A DNA stretch of 64,000 bases from Chaetomium olivaceum (lineage: Eukaryota > Ascomycota > Sordariomycetes > Sordariales > Chaetomiaceae). The notes beneath the pieces are model-generated. The model was not told the DNA's origin, ran no database searches, and was given only the letters and a program-made list of their open reading frames with translations. Where the stretch lies: NCBI GenBank assembly GCA_039881045.1, contig JAYWVB010000002.1, positions 806,001 through 870,000 of the forward strand, given 5' to 3'. A program made the translations under genes and the position numbers. Shown one piece after another: positions 1 to 11,900 of this stretch. Each line of letters opens with the position of its first letter. The stretch's first letter is position 1.

Positions 1-27
1 CCGAGCTCCACCGTCCCGTCTATCACA

Positions 28-1054
28 ATGGCACCCAGCAGCCGGCCCCCCAGCCTCCCGTCCATCCCGGACATCGGCCTCGACCTCGACGAGAAGACCC
101 AGCTCCTCCCCGAGCTCGAGGAGGTCTTCAGCTCAGGAGGCGAGACCAGCACGACCCTCGACGAGGAATACGACTTCCGGCCGTCGCGCTCCCACAGCAC
201 GCGCACGCAAAACTCCTTCCACCGCCGAATCGTCCTCCCATCCCGCTTCCCCTCCATCAGCAGCAGCCACGCGCCCACAACACTTACCACTCTGCCATTA
301 TCCCCGCGTCACCACGACGTAACCTGCCAGGTCCAGCCATTGTAAGCTCATCCTTTGACCCCCATACCCCTCACAAACACCCCAAAACTAACCCGGCCCC
401 CCTCCCCTTAGACAACTCCCCCCGCACCAAAAGACCGTCCACGAATCCTGGACCATCACCTACCACCACCCGAGCCCGCACCCGCCCAGAATCCACATCC
501 GCGCCCTCGGCATCACCCTGTGGCGACAGTCGTCGGACCAGCGCGGGCGGCGGCGGCGAGGAAGGCTCGGTGGTGTCGGTCGTGCCCAACACGCACTTTG
601 CGCAGGCCGAGCTGGCCGCCACCGTCGCGCTGCACGAGGCCAGCGTGGCGGGCGTGCGCGGGGGGGCAAGGGCCGTGCGAAGCGCAGGCTTTCGAAGCCC
701 ATGATTGTGGGGTGTGTTGCTGCCGGTGCTGGGAGAGCGGGGAGTGCTGCTGGTGGTGGTGGTGGTGGTGGTAGTAGTGGTGCGGGAGTTGATGGTGGTT
801 GGTGGGAGGGCGCGGTGTACGCGGCGGACTTGGAGCGGCGGGTGCGCGCGCTGGACTGGCGGGTGCAGGACGAGATCTACGAGTTGCTGAGTGACCGCGT
901 GCAGAGCAGCAGCAACGCGTTCCGGCGGCGAGAGTGGCGGGTGGTGGCGCTGACCGAGGTCCCCGGGGGCGAGTTGACGGACGCGCCGACGGGGTTTATG
1001 GGGTTTGCCGAGACGAAGAGGGGTGGTTCGGGTTTGGAAAGACTAAGCGGTTGA
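28..1054 (+). CDS. uncharacterised ascomycete protein, two exons
   Basis: The start ATG at 28 sits in a strong fungal context (CACAATGGC). Exon 1 (28-341) ends at a GTAAGC donor. The intron is 342-411 with a TTAG acceptor, and exon 2 is 412-1054. The two exons sum to 957 nt, giving 318 aa. After the junction the protein reads HESWTITYHHP, then IRALGITLWRQ, both with coding character. The C-terminal part (from about 820) carries LERRVRALDWRVQDEIYELL and FRRREWRVVALTEVPGGEL, which look like a conserved folded segment rich in Arg and Trp. A Gly run lies near 740-780. No domain, signal peptide or membrane segment was recognised, so no function is proposed. Between about 545 and 665 the nominal frame becomes extremely Arg/Gly-rich while the +1 frame looks more protein-like, so this stretch may contain compensating indels. 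The C-terminus could also be longer if another intron is present. Confidence 0.6.
342..411 (+). other. intron 1 of the 28-1054 gene
   Basis: This is a 70-nt GT..AG intron with donor GTAAGC and acceptor CTTAG. It joins a codon split TT|A. The splice moves from the frame of the ATG exon, which otherwise stops at 343-345, into the long open frame that ends at 1054. Confidence 0.65.
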
Positions 1055-1449
1055 GTGTCAAAGCAAAAAAATGGCCGGATATGCCCGTGACTGAGTACAG
1101 GCTTATCTTGAGGGGGAACGAAACCAAGACGAATGACCAGGGCTGGGGTCACTATAACAGGTACAGTCGGCCATGGCGGGCTGCCGATGAGAAGGAGATT
1201 GGGGAGAGGAGACGGTGGTCCAGCTTCACGGGGAGGAGCGAGAAATTGTTGATTTTTGAGCGTGAAAATAGGGGTTAGAGCATTGCGGGCGGAGCATGGG
1301 ACGGCGTTGTTATTGTCTATCATTAAACTTTCCTATGTTTCGGTCAATGAAGATATGTCGTATGACCAAAACCGCAAAGTAGTGCCATCAGGATGCTGTT
1401 GAGAAATCTCATCTCCCTCGCTCGGTTGATACTCATCCCCCGAATGTCC
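1055..1449. other. intergenic region between convergent genes
   Basis: This 395-base stretch lies between the stops of a rightward gene and a leftward gene. It presumably holds both 3' UTRs. I see no coding signature, RNA gene or repeat. Confidence 0.5.
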
Positions 1450-2860
1450 TCACTTTGATGATTGCCACTTGGGCACCAACTCGGCGTACACAGCCCGCTC
1501 CAGCTCATCGTACATCTTGAGAGCAACCGAGTCCTTGTACGGGATGACATTGACAAACATGGCAGCGCCGATACCCGTCTCGCGGTCAATCCACTACGCA
1601 CATGCTGTTAGTAACCTGGCACACCATCCCATTCACGGAACCGACTCACCCATCGTGAATTGCACATGCCCGACCACATCATGCTCCCCTTCCTCCGCTT
1701 CCCCTCCACATCCTCCAGATTAATGGTACCGCCAATCCCATAATCGACCGGCGCGCCCTCTGGTATCTCTGCGCCCGACCCAAAGGCCCAGAGAATCGAC
1801 CTCAACCACGCCCGCTGCGGCTCATCCAGCTGCGGCCTAAACATCTCATCCACCACCTCCTTCTTCAAGATCCCCTCCTCACCCACCACACCCTTCAGCA
1901 CCGCCTGCATGACCTTGCCATAATCCCCCGCCGACATATACAACCCCGCACCACCGCCCTCCAAAGGCGGCTCAGCCGGAAACATCTCGGCCCTCTCGCT
2001 CAACTCGCCCGTCTCCCCATCCCTCTCCGAAATCGGCACAAACCTCCCCTCCTTCCCCTCACCCGCCAGCACCCGCCCCCTAACAAACCCCGTATCCTCC
2101 ATCCCCAGCGGCTCCAGAACCCACTCCCTCAAATACTCGCCCAGCCGCCTCCCCGTGACCCGCTCCAGCGCCTGCCCGGCCCAGTCCGGGCCCGTGCCAT
2201 AATACCACCCTTGGCCCGGCGCAAACTTGAGCGGGGTGGCCCAGCCGGCAATCGTGCAGCTGCCCACGTTATCCGTCACGCCCGCCCAGGCCGCCCAGCG
2301 CATCAGGTCGGCGTCGCCCGGGTTGGTGCCGAGCCCGGCGGTGTGGGTGAGCAGCTGGCGCAGGGTGATCGGGTTAGTGTTGGGCTCCAAGACGGGCGCG
2401 CCGCCGCCGCCGCCCTTGTCCTTGTCCTCTGCCCCGTTGGTGGTGCCGGGTGGCGGGTCGGTGAAGCCCTTGAGGATGGGCAGCGTAGCGAGCTCGGGCA
2501 CGCGCGGGCGCAGGTCCTCGTCCAGGGTCACGAGGCCGCGCGAGACGAGGTGCATGAGGCAGGCCGTGGTGACAAGCTTGGTCATGGAGGCGACCCAGGT
2601 GATGGAGTCGGTGCCGAAGGGCGGGGAGGATGGGTCGATGCGGGTGCGGCCGGCGGAGCCTTGGTAGATGGGCCCTTTAGGGGGGGAAAGGGGGGGCGTG
2701 TTAGTGGAGGGAACTACCTAGGGGAGGTGGGGTTATGGGGTTGGGGTGGTGGTGTACCATCTTTGCTGACGACGATGAAGGACGCCCCGAGGAGCTTGTC
2801 CTTGGTTGCCGTGCCGTCGGCGACATAGCCTTTAAGGATGCTGTCAAGCTTCTCCGCCAT
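1450..2860 (-). CDS. serine beta-lactamase / LovD-like hydrolase or acyltransferase
   Basis: There are three exons on the minus strand: 2860-2758, 2674-1650 and 1593-1450 (1272 nt, 423 aa). The family is beta-lactamase/transpeptidase-like (PF00144), which includes fungal esterases and LovD-type acyltransferases. The nucleophile motif SxxK is seen as SMTK at residues 64-67, just after the first splice. LLTHTAGLG (about residues 142-150) is the usual conserved block, and GWYYGTGPDWAG (about 190-201) supplies the likely catalytic Tyr. A short Gly/Lys-rich insert (KDKGGGGGAP) lies at about 119-128. No signal peptide is visible, so a cytosolic enzyme is likely. The C-terminal exon was recovered from the splice GTGAGT..TTACTAAC..GTAG and ends LVPKWQSSK. 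The substrate cannot be deduced. No secondary-metabolite enzymes are adjacent, so a biosynthetic role is not indicated. Confidence 0.88.
1594..1649 (-). other. intron 2 of the beta-lactamase-like gene
   Basis: This is a 56-nt intron with donor GTGAGT, branch site TTACTAAC and acceptor GTAG, in phase 0. Without splicing, the protein would end early after an unrelated tail. Confidence 0.8.
2675..2757 (-). other. intron 1 of the beta-lactamase-like gene
   Basis: This is an 83-nt intron with donor GTACAC and acceptor TAAAG. It splits a Gly codon (G|GG) and brings the SMTK motif into frame with the ATG at 2860. Confidence 0.75.
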
Positions 2861-3278
2861 GATGAAAGGTAGGTCTTGCGGTGGTGGCGTGTAGTTGGCT
2901 CGGCAGTTGGATTGGAAAAAGAATCAAGAAAAAGGTCTTAATCTAACTGCAGGAATGTATTCTACATTAGGGCGTGGGATGTCTTGGGAGTTGATTTCTG
3001 GGGCCAGCCTAGGGGTTAAAATAGACCAGTATTACAGCATCGACAAGAGGTCGAACGGATACATATTACAGGTTACATGTGCTGACTGCACCGACCTCCA
3101 ACCGAGTCTAGATGTGGAGAAGGACGAATGTTGCGTTCGATCTGCAACTGTCAAGCCTGAGTCACGCCGGTGTTCAACCAATCGTCTGTGCCGATGGACA
3201 TGCCCGTATCCAAAATTGGGATGGCGAGCCCGCGACAATGCCGTTCGCACATCACCTCGATGACATGGACAGCGACGC
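2861..3278. other. intergenic region: promoter of the beta-lactamase-like gene and 3' end of the DUF6604 gene
   Basis: This 418-base gap lies between two leftward genes. It has no coding signature or recognisable element. Confidence 0.5.
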
Positions 3279-5906
3279 TTACGCGAATCCTTCAAGGACC
3301 TGCCGGCATGTCCTCGCCACGGTGTGGATGATACCCGTTTCCTTCTCAGAGCCTTGCGAGTCCTTCAAGTCCTGGCCGAGAAAAATGGGTACTTGCTCGA
3401 GACGGGTTGGTGCTTCACTATCGTGGGGGCCAAGGCGGCCTTCCATATCAGGGCCAAGCCCGGCGACAACTGCTTCGAGCAAAGCGGCAGCTTCATCAAA
3501 CAGCTTGAAGTAATCGAGTGTGAGCAACCCTTCCACCTGAGATGTGACCGTCTCACCCAGAAGCTCAAGCATTTTGATGGGCGAGAGTTGAGAGAGCTCC
3601 GAATCGCGTTGGAAGTCCAGCTCAGTGTCGGTGGTTTTGGTCACGCCATTCGCAATCGTCAAGCTCCCCCCGTCGACTTCTTCGCCGTCATCAGTTGTGT
3701 TGGTACCCAAGAGTGCAAGTGCGTTGCGGGCACCTTGTCGTTCCGTGCGTTCAATCTGCAGTCGCTGTGCATTGAGTTCCCCGAGGTATTCAACGAAAGG
3801 TGCGCGTCTTTCGTCAAAGGTATACCGCTGATACAGACTCTGTCGCACCGCAACCGCTGAGTTTGGACGGCCGCTATCGGTCGGGTGAGCGGCCTGGTCG
3901 CCTTGCGCCGACTTCCCGCCTTTTGACTCGGCGTACTTGTGGATGATAGCCGCTGCACCCTCTCCGTCTTGTGATCCGACCCCATGCGTGTCCACGTACT
4001 TATCCATGCTCTCCCAGCGAGGAAGATCCGGGTCTGCTGCGCGGGCGGCATGATACAGGCATGCTGCAGCCTCAACGAGAGAGCTTAGTAGGACAAATTC
4101 ATGCCCCAGCTGGCTGTATACCAACTTAGCGCGGAAGTCAAGTAAACCTGCCCATACAGGCTCATGTCTAAGCAGAAAGAAAGGCTCGGGATCGTCCTGC
4201 ATCCCAATCTGCCGAAAGCGGGCCTTCTTGTCCTCGAACAAGAAATCTTCCACCATGTAATGCTTGGTTTCCCAGAGGCGGCCGATCCAGGCCCGCTTGA
4301 AGTCGTGGTCCTTGCGATACTTGATGGGGTTGTGTTTCTCGAGCGCGTCTTTCAGTTTCGTGGCGGTCGTCTGTAGTTCCTCAAACGGCGTGCCATGGTC
4401 GGATTCCATGATGTTACGGATGTCTACCCAGAGGTGCAGGGAAAAGATGAGGGCCGAGTTGTAGCTGTTCCTCTTCAGGCACTCCTGAAAGTCCAGCAAG
4501 AGCAGTGACTCGGTGGGTAGTACCGGTGGTTCCTGCTCATTAACCTTGAGGGCCTTCAGGTGGGCGCCCTCGATGATGATCTGGTTCGTCACTAACGACT
4601 CAAAACTCTTCCACTCCTCCAGCGTCCTGGCGCCGTAGGTGGTGGGAGTGCGGTGAGACGGAGCTAGCATTGGCACTTTCCCTGGGGGTATCAACTCCAG
4701 AGTCCGTTGTAGAGTGAAATGGGATGCCAGCGCCAGCCAATCGGCCTCGTCCCTCCAGATACGCTCGTCCTGTTCGTCCTGGGTGAGGTCGTCGTACGAG
4801 TCGTAGTCAATGTGGTCGATGCCGTAGTGGTAGAAGAGCATGCTCATCATGAAATCGTATCTCGCCAGCTTTGGGCTCAGCGGCCTCAGTTCCCGGACGA
4901 GATCGTACTCCAGCTGATGGAAGAGCTCGAAGGCGGCGTTGGTGATGACAGCCAGCGTGTCGAGCGGCACGGACCTGTCGTACCAGTAGTCGCACCATCG
5001 CTCAGCGATATGGTTCCGGATGGCGTTGAAGTCTTCGAAGAAACAATATACCATCATGTAGAGATCGAACTCGTCGTCCTCGTCCTCGTCCTCGCCGGGT
5101 AACCCAAAGCGGAACTTGTCCACCCAGGAGGTGCCGCCCTTGGCCTTGGTCACAGTCTTCTCCGATTTTGTCTCGTGCTTCTTGGGTTTCCCCATCTTCT
5201 TTCCACCCTTCTTCTTCCCAGCCTTCTGTGGGACCCCCTTTTCCTCGGTGGCTGGCACTTCTTCCTCGAATTGGGGGGCCGCAGCGGCGTCGTCGGCGGT
5301 GTCTGGCTCGGTTTGCAGTTCGAGGAAGGCAAACATGTTACTCAGATCCGACGTATTAACCCGAGAGTTGTCGGTTGACTTTGGCCTGCGTTGGCTGCCT
5401 CCGCCGGCCTTGACGAGAGTTTCTAGCCTGGCCAGGACCCGCTCCAGGACACTAATAATGTGGGCGTGGTTGGCGTTACTCTGTTTGAGCTTCTCATCGT
5501 CGGTGTTTTTGGCAGAGCTACTGAAGAAACTAAAGCTCTTTTTCCGGAGACTCACGACGTCACGGAGGATATTAAGCGCAGCCTCTGGAACGTCGTCGGG
5601 GGTGGCATTGTCGACAACACGTTGGGCGAGGACCTCGAGCTGGCTCCAGTGGACAAACTTGCCCGTCCCTGTGTCGAAGGTGATCCCAATGCTACCCCCG
5701 GCAGATTTGGCTTTCTTCTTCTGGCGACGCGACTGCTGCGGTGTCGGATCTGCATCGCCATCTACTCCATCTTCTTTTTCTCCGGCATCATTCTTTCGCG
5801 TCAATAGCTTCTCGGCGGTTTGCTTCAGCCAGCTGGTAAACTGCGCCTGACCAAGCTTGTAACGACGCCATGTTCCCATGCCATTGAGTTTGTTGGGTGC
5901 CTCCAT
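3279..5906 (-). CDS. DUF6604-type fungal protein
   Basis: This is one uninterrupted exon of 875 aa. The start is placed at the first ATG (5904-5906, MEAPNKLNG). An upstream open stretch begins only with TTG. The N-terminus TWRRYKLGQAQFTSWL fits the Tyr-Lys...Phe-x-x-Trp-Leu signature at the start of DUF6604, a family found in filamentous ascomycetes with no established function. A Lys-rich, probably disordered linker at about 229-260 (KKKGGKKMGKPKK) is followed by an acidic patch (EDEDEDDEFD). The remainder is a long alpha-helical region with many aromatic residues (FFEDFNAIRNHIAERW and YDFMMSMLFYHYGIDH). There is no signal peptide or membrane helix. The next gene on the same strand starts more than 400 bases further on, so there is no sign of co-transcription. 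The family call is fairly secure; the role is unknown. Confidence 0.82.
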   Translation of the reverse strand: MEAPNKLNGMGTWRRYKLGQAQFTSWLKQTAEKLLTRKNDAGEKEDGVDGDADPTPQQSRRQKKKAKSAGGSIGITFDTGTGKFVHWSQLEVLAQRVVDNATPDDVPEAALNILRDVVSLRKKSFSFFSSSAKNTDDEKLKQSNANHAHIISVLERVLARLETLVKAGGGSQRRPKSTDNSRVNTSDLSNMFAFLELQTEPDTADDAAAAPQFEEEVPATEEKGVPQKAGKKKGGKKMGKPKKHETKSEKTVTKAKGGTSWVDKFRFGLPGEDEDEDDEFDLYMMVYCFFEDFNAIRNHIAERWCDYWYDRSVPLDTLAVITNAAFELFHQLEYDLVRELRPLSPKLARYDFMMSMLFYHYGIDHIDYDSYDDLTQDEQDERIWRDEADWLALASHFTLQRTLELIPPGKVPMLAPSHRTPTTYGARTLEEWKSFESLVTNQIIIEGAHLKALKVNEQEPPVLPTESLLLLDFQECLKRNSYNSALIFSLHLWVDIRNIMESDHGTPFEELQTTATKLKDALEKHNPIKYRKDHDFKRAWIGRLWETKHYMVEDFLFEDKKARFRQIGMQDDPEPFFLLRHEPVWAGLLDFRAKLVYSQLGHEFVLLSSLVEAAACLYHAARAADPDLPRWESMDKYVDTHGVGSQDGEGAAAIIHKYAESKGGKSAQGDQAAHPTDSGRPNSAVAVRQSLYQRYTFDERRAPFVEYLGELNAQRLQIERTERQGARNALALLGTNTTDDGEEVDGGSLTIANGVTKTTDTELDFQRDSELSQLSPIKMLELLGETVTSQVEGLLTLDYFKLFDEAAALLEAVVAGLGPDMEGRLGPHDSEAPTRLEQVPIFLGQDLKDSQGSEKETGIIHTVARTCRQVLEGFA

Positions 5907-8900
5907 CGGGGACGCACGTGGTCTTTGGGGGCCTCGCGACAAAAGGGTGATGTCCAGAGTTTAGTTAGCATGCTCCGATTCAGGTCCCATCTGGCAGTTG
6001 ACTTGGGTGGGTCCCCCCGCCGAACCCCGCGTTCGCGACAACCTGGAAGACGCGCTTCGCTCGAGTCAGGTCAGGCCCATTAAATGTCAACCCCATTTAA
6101 TTCGCTGACTGAAGCGAGAGTGACGCGCTGAATACCACACCATCACCTGTTCAACACCATGATGGACGCATCCACAACTCTTCAACTAACACTGGGTCAG
6201 CGCCGATGATACCCGCGCATTTGCTCCGTTACGGCGCCCATTATAATTATAATTCAGTGGCTGAAGCAAGGGCCCCGGCCCAGCATCTTCTCCAGGTACA
6301 TTGGAGAGATGTCACTTTTTTGTTCTATGCTGTGTTCGGCCCGAGGGATGATTTGTCGCTACTCATCGTCCGCGTCAGCAACGCCTGGTTCTGGTTCTTC
6401 GCTTCTCTCCGCTTCTCTCCGCTGTCTCGGCACTTGACCGAGGGACGGCGTTAATAACCCGCGGCTCAGCAAACTGGGTGATTCTCCGCGAAAATCCTGG
6501 GATCTGGCCCCTTCTGTGTTTCTCTCCGTCGGCGATAAGACCGTGGCTTCGATGGCATGCATGGGACTTCACCATTCCTCCGCTGTATCTGGACGGCTAT
6601 TCTACATTCGATCTCGATCGGTCTAATATTGCCCGGGTTAGACAAGTAAAGCAAACTGTTCCGGGCGGTTGGGACCGTCCCGAGACTCTAACTGGGTAGC
6701 GCTTCATTGCCGAAGCGCCGCGTACGCCACCTTGGCACAGCATCACAATCCCGCCGGTATCTGACCGCCGGCCAGAGCGACATCGGGCCACGGGACCCTC
6801 GATTCCCATCCCCGGATTGCTGGAAACAACAAACAGTTATGAACCACGGGACCCCCTCCCCAAGTCTCATCACACACCGGCACCCTCACGCCAGCGGGAT
6901 ATACGTGTCACTTCATGCTAGAGCTCACCTTTCTATTATTCTGTAACAGTCAGATCTAACTTCCGCAGATCAACCCGATAGTCGTCGGAGATGTGGAGGA
7001 ATCGTACCATCATCCAAGCTAGATGATGCGGGAGTACATAGTTCGTGGGTGATGGCGGGCGGGAGAGGAGCCGAGGAGATCGATGCGGTAAGACAAGGTG
7101 GAACATCCCACCAACAGAACAGTGCCCTTGATTCAGCTGGTGATATGTCATCCCTCTTGCGTCCCGCACGGCCGTTACTTACGCCTTCACCTTTCCATTT
7201 CTGGGGCTGGGTAGCGAGATATTCATTGCGGCAAAAGCCGCTTCGACAGCGGAACCCGAATACGCAATGAGGAGCCATGCTTGTGCCGGGAGTTATGTGA
7301 TAACCACCTGCCTTGGCATCACAAATCATTTTGAGAGTCTGGAGCTATGTCTTGCGTTCGCAACCAAGGCAGGCGTGGACTAACGTGTCCCCAACCTGTG
7401 CAAGCCATTTTCGACTGGCAGACGTACTGTTGTTTTCCTCGAGGTTGGCGCGGACTTCTCGGTTGGCGACGCTACCACCCTAAATCAGGATTTCAGCACT
7501 TCCAGCTTCGAATCGATCCACGACACGATCCCATCTCGATGCGAGCGCCTAGATCTCTCGCATCGACACGTTGCCACCATGCCAAGTCCTGCGAGGCATG
7601 CCCAGGGTAGCGCCCCAGGTTTCGGGCACGCCTCTCGTCGTCCGTTGTCCAGGGAGCGCCCCCACTGTGATGCAGGAGGACCAAAGGGGAAAGCGCTGCT
7701 TCATGATTGACGCCAAAACGGAGGTGAACTGGAGCAAGACTCGTGACAACAGGGCATTTGTCCGTTAGGGGCGCAATGTACCTTTGAGAAGCTTCCTCTG
7801 TAGACGCTCGGATGAGCTAAAAGCAGTGGACTGCATGTGCCTCTTTGGGCCACCTCGGATGCTGCACCACCCAAACTCCTTGGAGGTAATTCCGGTGAGC
7901 CTCGATGACGATATATTGACTCCACAACTTCAGCCAGAAGACACTCGACAAGCGACACATGCGGACAGGCCCTTCACCCTCGTCGTTGACACGCAGACGA
8001 CCGGTCAACTAGCTGGTTCTCAGACCGGTTATGATGCCCAGAAGTGCACTTTTGGACCACTTTAATCATGCAACCCCGGATGCTTAGCCTGGTCAACGGG
8101 GTGGAGAAAACGACCCCAAGCCATGCATGGCTCTTCCACACGAGCAACCCCTCGCATGTAAGTCGTAACCTCAATGGGGACTCGCTCGCAATAGTTGAAC
8201 CGTGATGCATGCCCCTGATCTCCATGTCTCAATGCCTCCACCGTACATAGTTGGCTGTTGGAAGATCGACGGACGAAAACGGACCGGAGAGACTCCCTTC
8301 GGTTGTTCCATACAATGTACATACATACATATGTAGAACAGCCCCATCATGTCTCGCGTTGAGAACAGTATCATAAAAATACCCGAAAGACGTGTCTGCG
8401 GCAAGTCTGGTCACATGAGCTTGCCGAGATGCGGCCCCGTCCGATGGGGATGCCGGCAAGGAGAAAAGCAAACATGTTTCACAGGCATTATCCCAACAAC
8501 CCCTGTCCATGTCCATGATAGAGCCCCTTCTCAGCCCTCTCCTGCAACGCCCACAAACAAGGCACGGCAAGGCTGCTCGGAAACGCTCATCATGGCGCGA
8601 CATTGATCGCCCACCGTTGACGGGAGCCCGCCGGCAGAGGCCATCCTTTCCGGTTCGAGAATCTGGAAAGAAACGACTGGTATCTTCTCGAGACGTCTCG
8701 CGGCTTGTTTGTCCTTCACCCCTGTCGTTTCAAGGGAGCCTTAAGCCCGAAAGGCAGGAAGCAAACGATCTCCTTTACGCCGAAACATCCAGAGGTATTT
8801 TGCAGTTTAGCCTCGCCTCGCAGTCCTGGTGTTGAGCACAGGGGAGATCGATCGATGCCGTCGTGGCACCAAACCAGCAGCAGGCGCTGCCGGGGCAAAC

Positions 8901-11900
8901 CCTCCGCCCACAGCCCGGCATGAAGACGACGACTCGACGAAAAATACGAACGAAATAGGGGTATTTGCTCCCCAAGCAGTACACAGTAAGCACTGCTTAC
9001 TTCAAACAAACAAATAACCCCCCCCCCCCTGCTCATCCACCCCCCAGCCTCACAAGCTGCCGTCAGCCCGGATAGCGCCGAACGAACCGAACTCCTAGTC
9101 GATAAGCGACAACTGACCTCAAAACAAACCCAACACCAAAAAGTGGGGCCCCTCTCGGAACGGCTGCCGGAGAGAGAGAGAGAAGAGAGACAGCGGGCCC
9201 ATCCGGGGCTGGGGCCGGGCTGGGGTGGCCCGCCCCCTCACCATTCCGGAACCAAAAAGTCATGCCGGGCCAGCGGGCGGGGAGAAGGGGGGGGAAGCCG
9301 GGGTCCCCGGAAACCCCGGGGGGACTTGGCATCTCCGTGCCGCGCCCTTGTTCCTCTCGTTCGCTCCGCGGAAAGGACACCGCAATGCGGGGGAGGATGC
9401 CCTGGTCGTGGGGGTTCGTGTCATGCCTTTGCCATGCCCTGCCCTGACCTGCCATGGCTTGACCCCCCCCCCCCACCTCCCCTCCTGTTTGGTACGGGCT
9501 GGCTTCCCCGGTGTGGGAGACTACGGTCTCGCGGTGACTAGCGATGTGAGAGCCCGATGGGGAAGGATGGAGGGTGAAGGATGGCGGTGAACAGAGAGAG
9601 CGGATTGCTGGCAGAAGACCATGACCCCCGGAGGTCTTTACCGGCAATTCCGACACGGGGGTCTAGGGAGTCGGAATCTTTCGGCCATAGCTACCTACAT
9701 ATCTTCTCTCCCAAAGTTAGAGGCCCACTTGATCATCTGTGACTAGGTCTAATGATTTGGTTTAAATTTTGGCGCAATACGGAATGTTCATGTCTGTTGT
9801 TGGAATCATAGTTCCCCCACGAATCCGGCGATTTTCGAGCTTGGTTAAATGTCCGAAATTCATGCCAGAGATCCGAAGTTTGCCGCAGCGCGGTGTCGTC
9901 TCAACTCATCTCACCTCTACGCCACAGGGGGGCGGCAGGCCACGCGGATTTGTGATCCAACCAGGAGCTCACCGGTCAAAATCCCGCCCCCGTTGTCCGT
10001 GGGGGCCAACGTTCGCCGGTAATTGGGCCCGGAAGTGAATTCTGTGAAGGGATTTGATGGTGTGCGCCTGCCAGACCTCAGAGTCGTTCGGGCAACCAAG
10101 AAAGGGAATTCTGAACTTGCTCAGTCACCCGCAAACGGGGTGGGAAGGCCGGGAGAAGTACCCCCGGGTTCGGGTTGGGTGCATGGGTACACTGCGTGGT
10201 ACCTAACGGAGAGCGTTGGGGTAACGGGGTATTGGGGATGGTGGGGAGAACGCTGAAACGGCGTTGATCTCGCGCCGAACGAGAACGACGGCATATCACA
10301 ACATGATGAAGGGAACCAACACAAAACATGACCGGTGAAGGCCATCCACTACCACTAGAGGTCGTGAATCATGACAGCAGCCCGCTACCGGAAACGCCCC
10401 GTCATCGGCTCTGCCGTGCTGTTGTCATCCTCACCCAAGCGAGGATGAACAACATCTAGACTCGACTTGCATTCGCAACCCCAATCAGTTGGCCATACAG
10501 CCGAGAACGTACGGAGTTGGCCGTTACCAAGCCCAGCTGCCTCCGTTTCTGCGAAACAAGGTACCAATGCGGCACGAGTTGCCGCCCAACTTGGAGGGTG
10601 ACTCGTGGCTCAATCTCCCAAAGAAGGTCTTATCACAGCCCTGCTATAAGCCGGTGAGCCGGCAGCTTGGGCGAGTGCAACCTCATCTGCGAACATGGGG
10701 GGTTCGAGACTGGTAACACGGGCCGCCTTCTCCACAAGAAGTGGGCGGGGTCTCACGCCCACTCCACCAGCTGCCGTGCTTTCGAGGTGGTTGTTTGTTG
10801 TCCTCAAAACGAGTAATCTTAACGATTCCGGCCGAAAGATCTCTGGTGAGATTCAGTCACCACCCATGAAGCTGCCTGTGGATGTCATACAAAGTACATA
10901 TACGAACCTTGAGACTGAGGGCAAGGTTTGTCAGCGTGGGAAATCGCATGGACTTTATTGCCTGTTGCTGAAACAAAAGGCTTGGCGGGCTGTAGCAAGG
11001 GGGGTTGGATGGCAAGAGCCCGCTGCATGTCATCCGCTTTGATACCCGAGCACCTCCAGGCCCAGTGGCATACGTGATAGCAAGGGCCTGATTCTGAGGC
11101 CCCGCGATGGCCCGGGCCTATGTAAGAATGCTTCGGGAGGAGGGCCGGAATGGCAAGCGGCCCAAGCACCGTTGTAAAATGGTTCTGGCCGGGCCGGTAC
11201 TACTGTGGGATGAGCACACCACCATGGAAAAGGACCCTTAATCTCAATGACGAACCTGGCATATCGCCAACCTCAATCCCAACAGGGTCCGACTTTCGGC
11301 CGAGCTTGGGCCCTCGCTGAAGTGAGATCAGATGCTGCATCCCAATAGAATGCAGCTGCCCATCATGTTTCAACATCAATACGACGACATGAGCGGCGCA
11401 AGAGACGCGGGTTGCCGTGATACAGTATGTCGCATGTCGGTCCTCGATAGCCCCGGGGTGCAAATCCTGGTTCCAAGAGCCGCGGCGCTCTGGGGTTGCA
11501 GGCGTCATTCAGGCGACCCTCTACTGCCGGCACTCAGCTGCGAGGAGCCGCCGTGCGTGGTGCATCTTGCCGTTTTATGTATGGTTTCTGCGAGGGAGCC
11601 GTTTGGGATGAGCCTGTGCGACCACACTCGGTTGTTGAGGCAGAATCGGCTGCCGGCCGGTAACATCGAAAGATGCCGATGAAGTGGCTGGTGGTTCTCG
11701 AGATTTAGGCTGAGAATGCGCACAGAGGAGCACCATTCGAGGCAATCAACTGGGGACGAATCGTGAGACGCCCCGAAAGGATGAGCCGGTACGGTTGAAG
11801 AGGGAGTCGGCAGGCCACGGGGCAATGACATCCCAACCGCTCCCGAACTCGGTCAGACGGACCGAAGGTGAGAAAACGGGCAAGTGAAACGCTTCAGAAT

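Noticed and set aside
10610..10720. Box-B-like GGTTCGAGAC near 10700 suggesting a tRNA
   Set aside because: No acceptor, D or anticodon stem can be formed around it.
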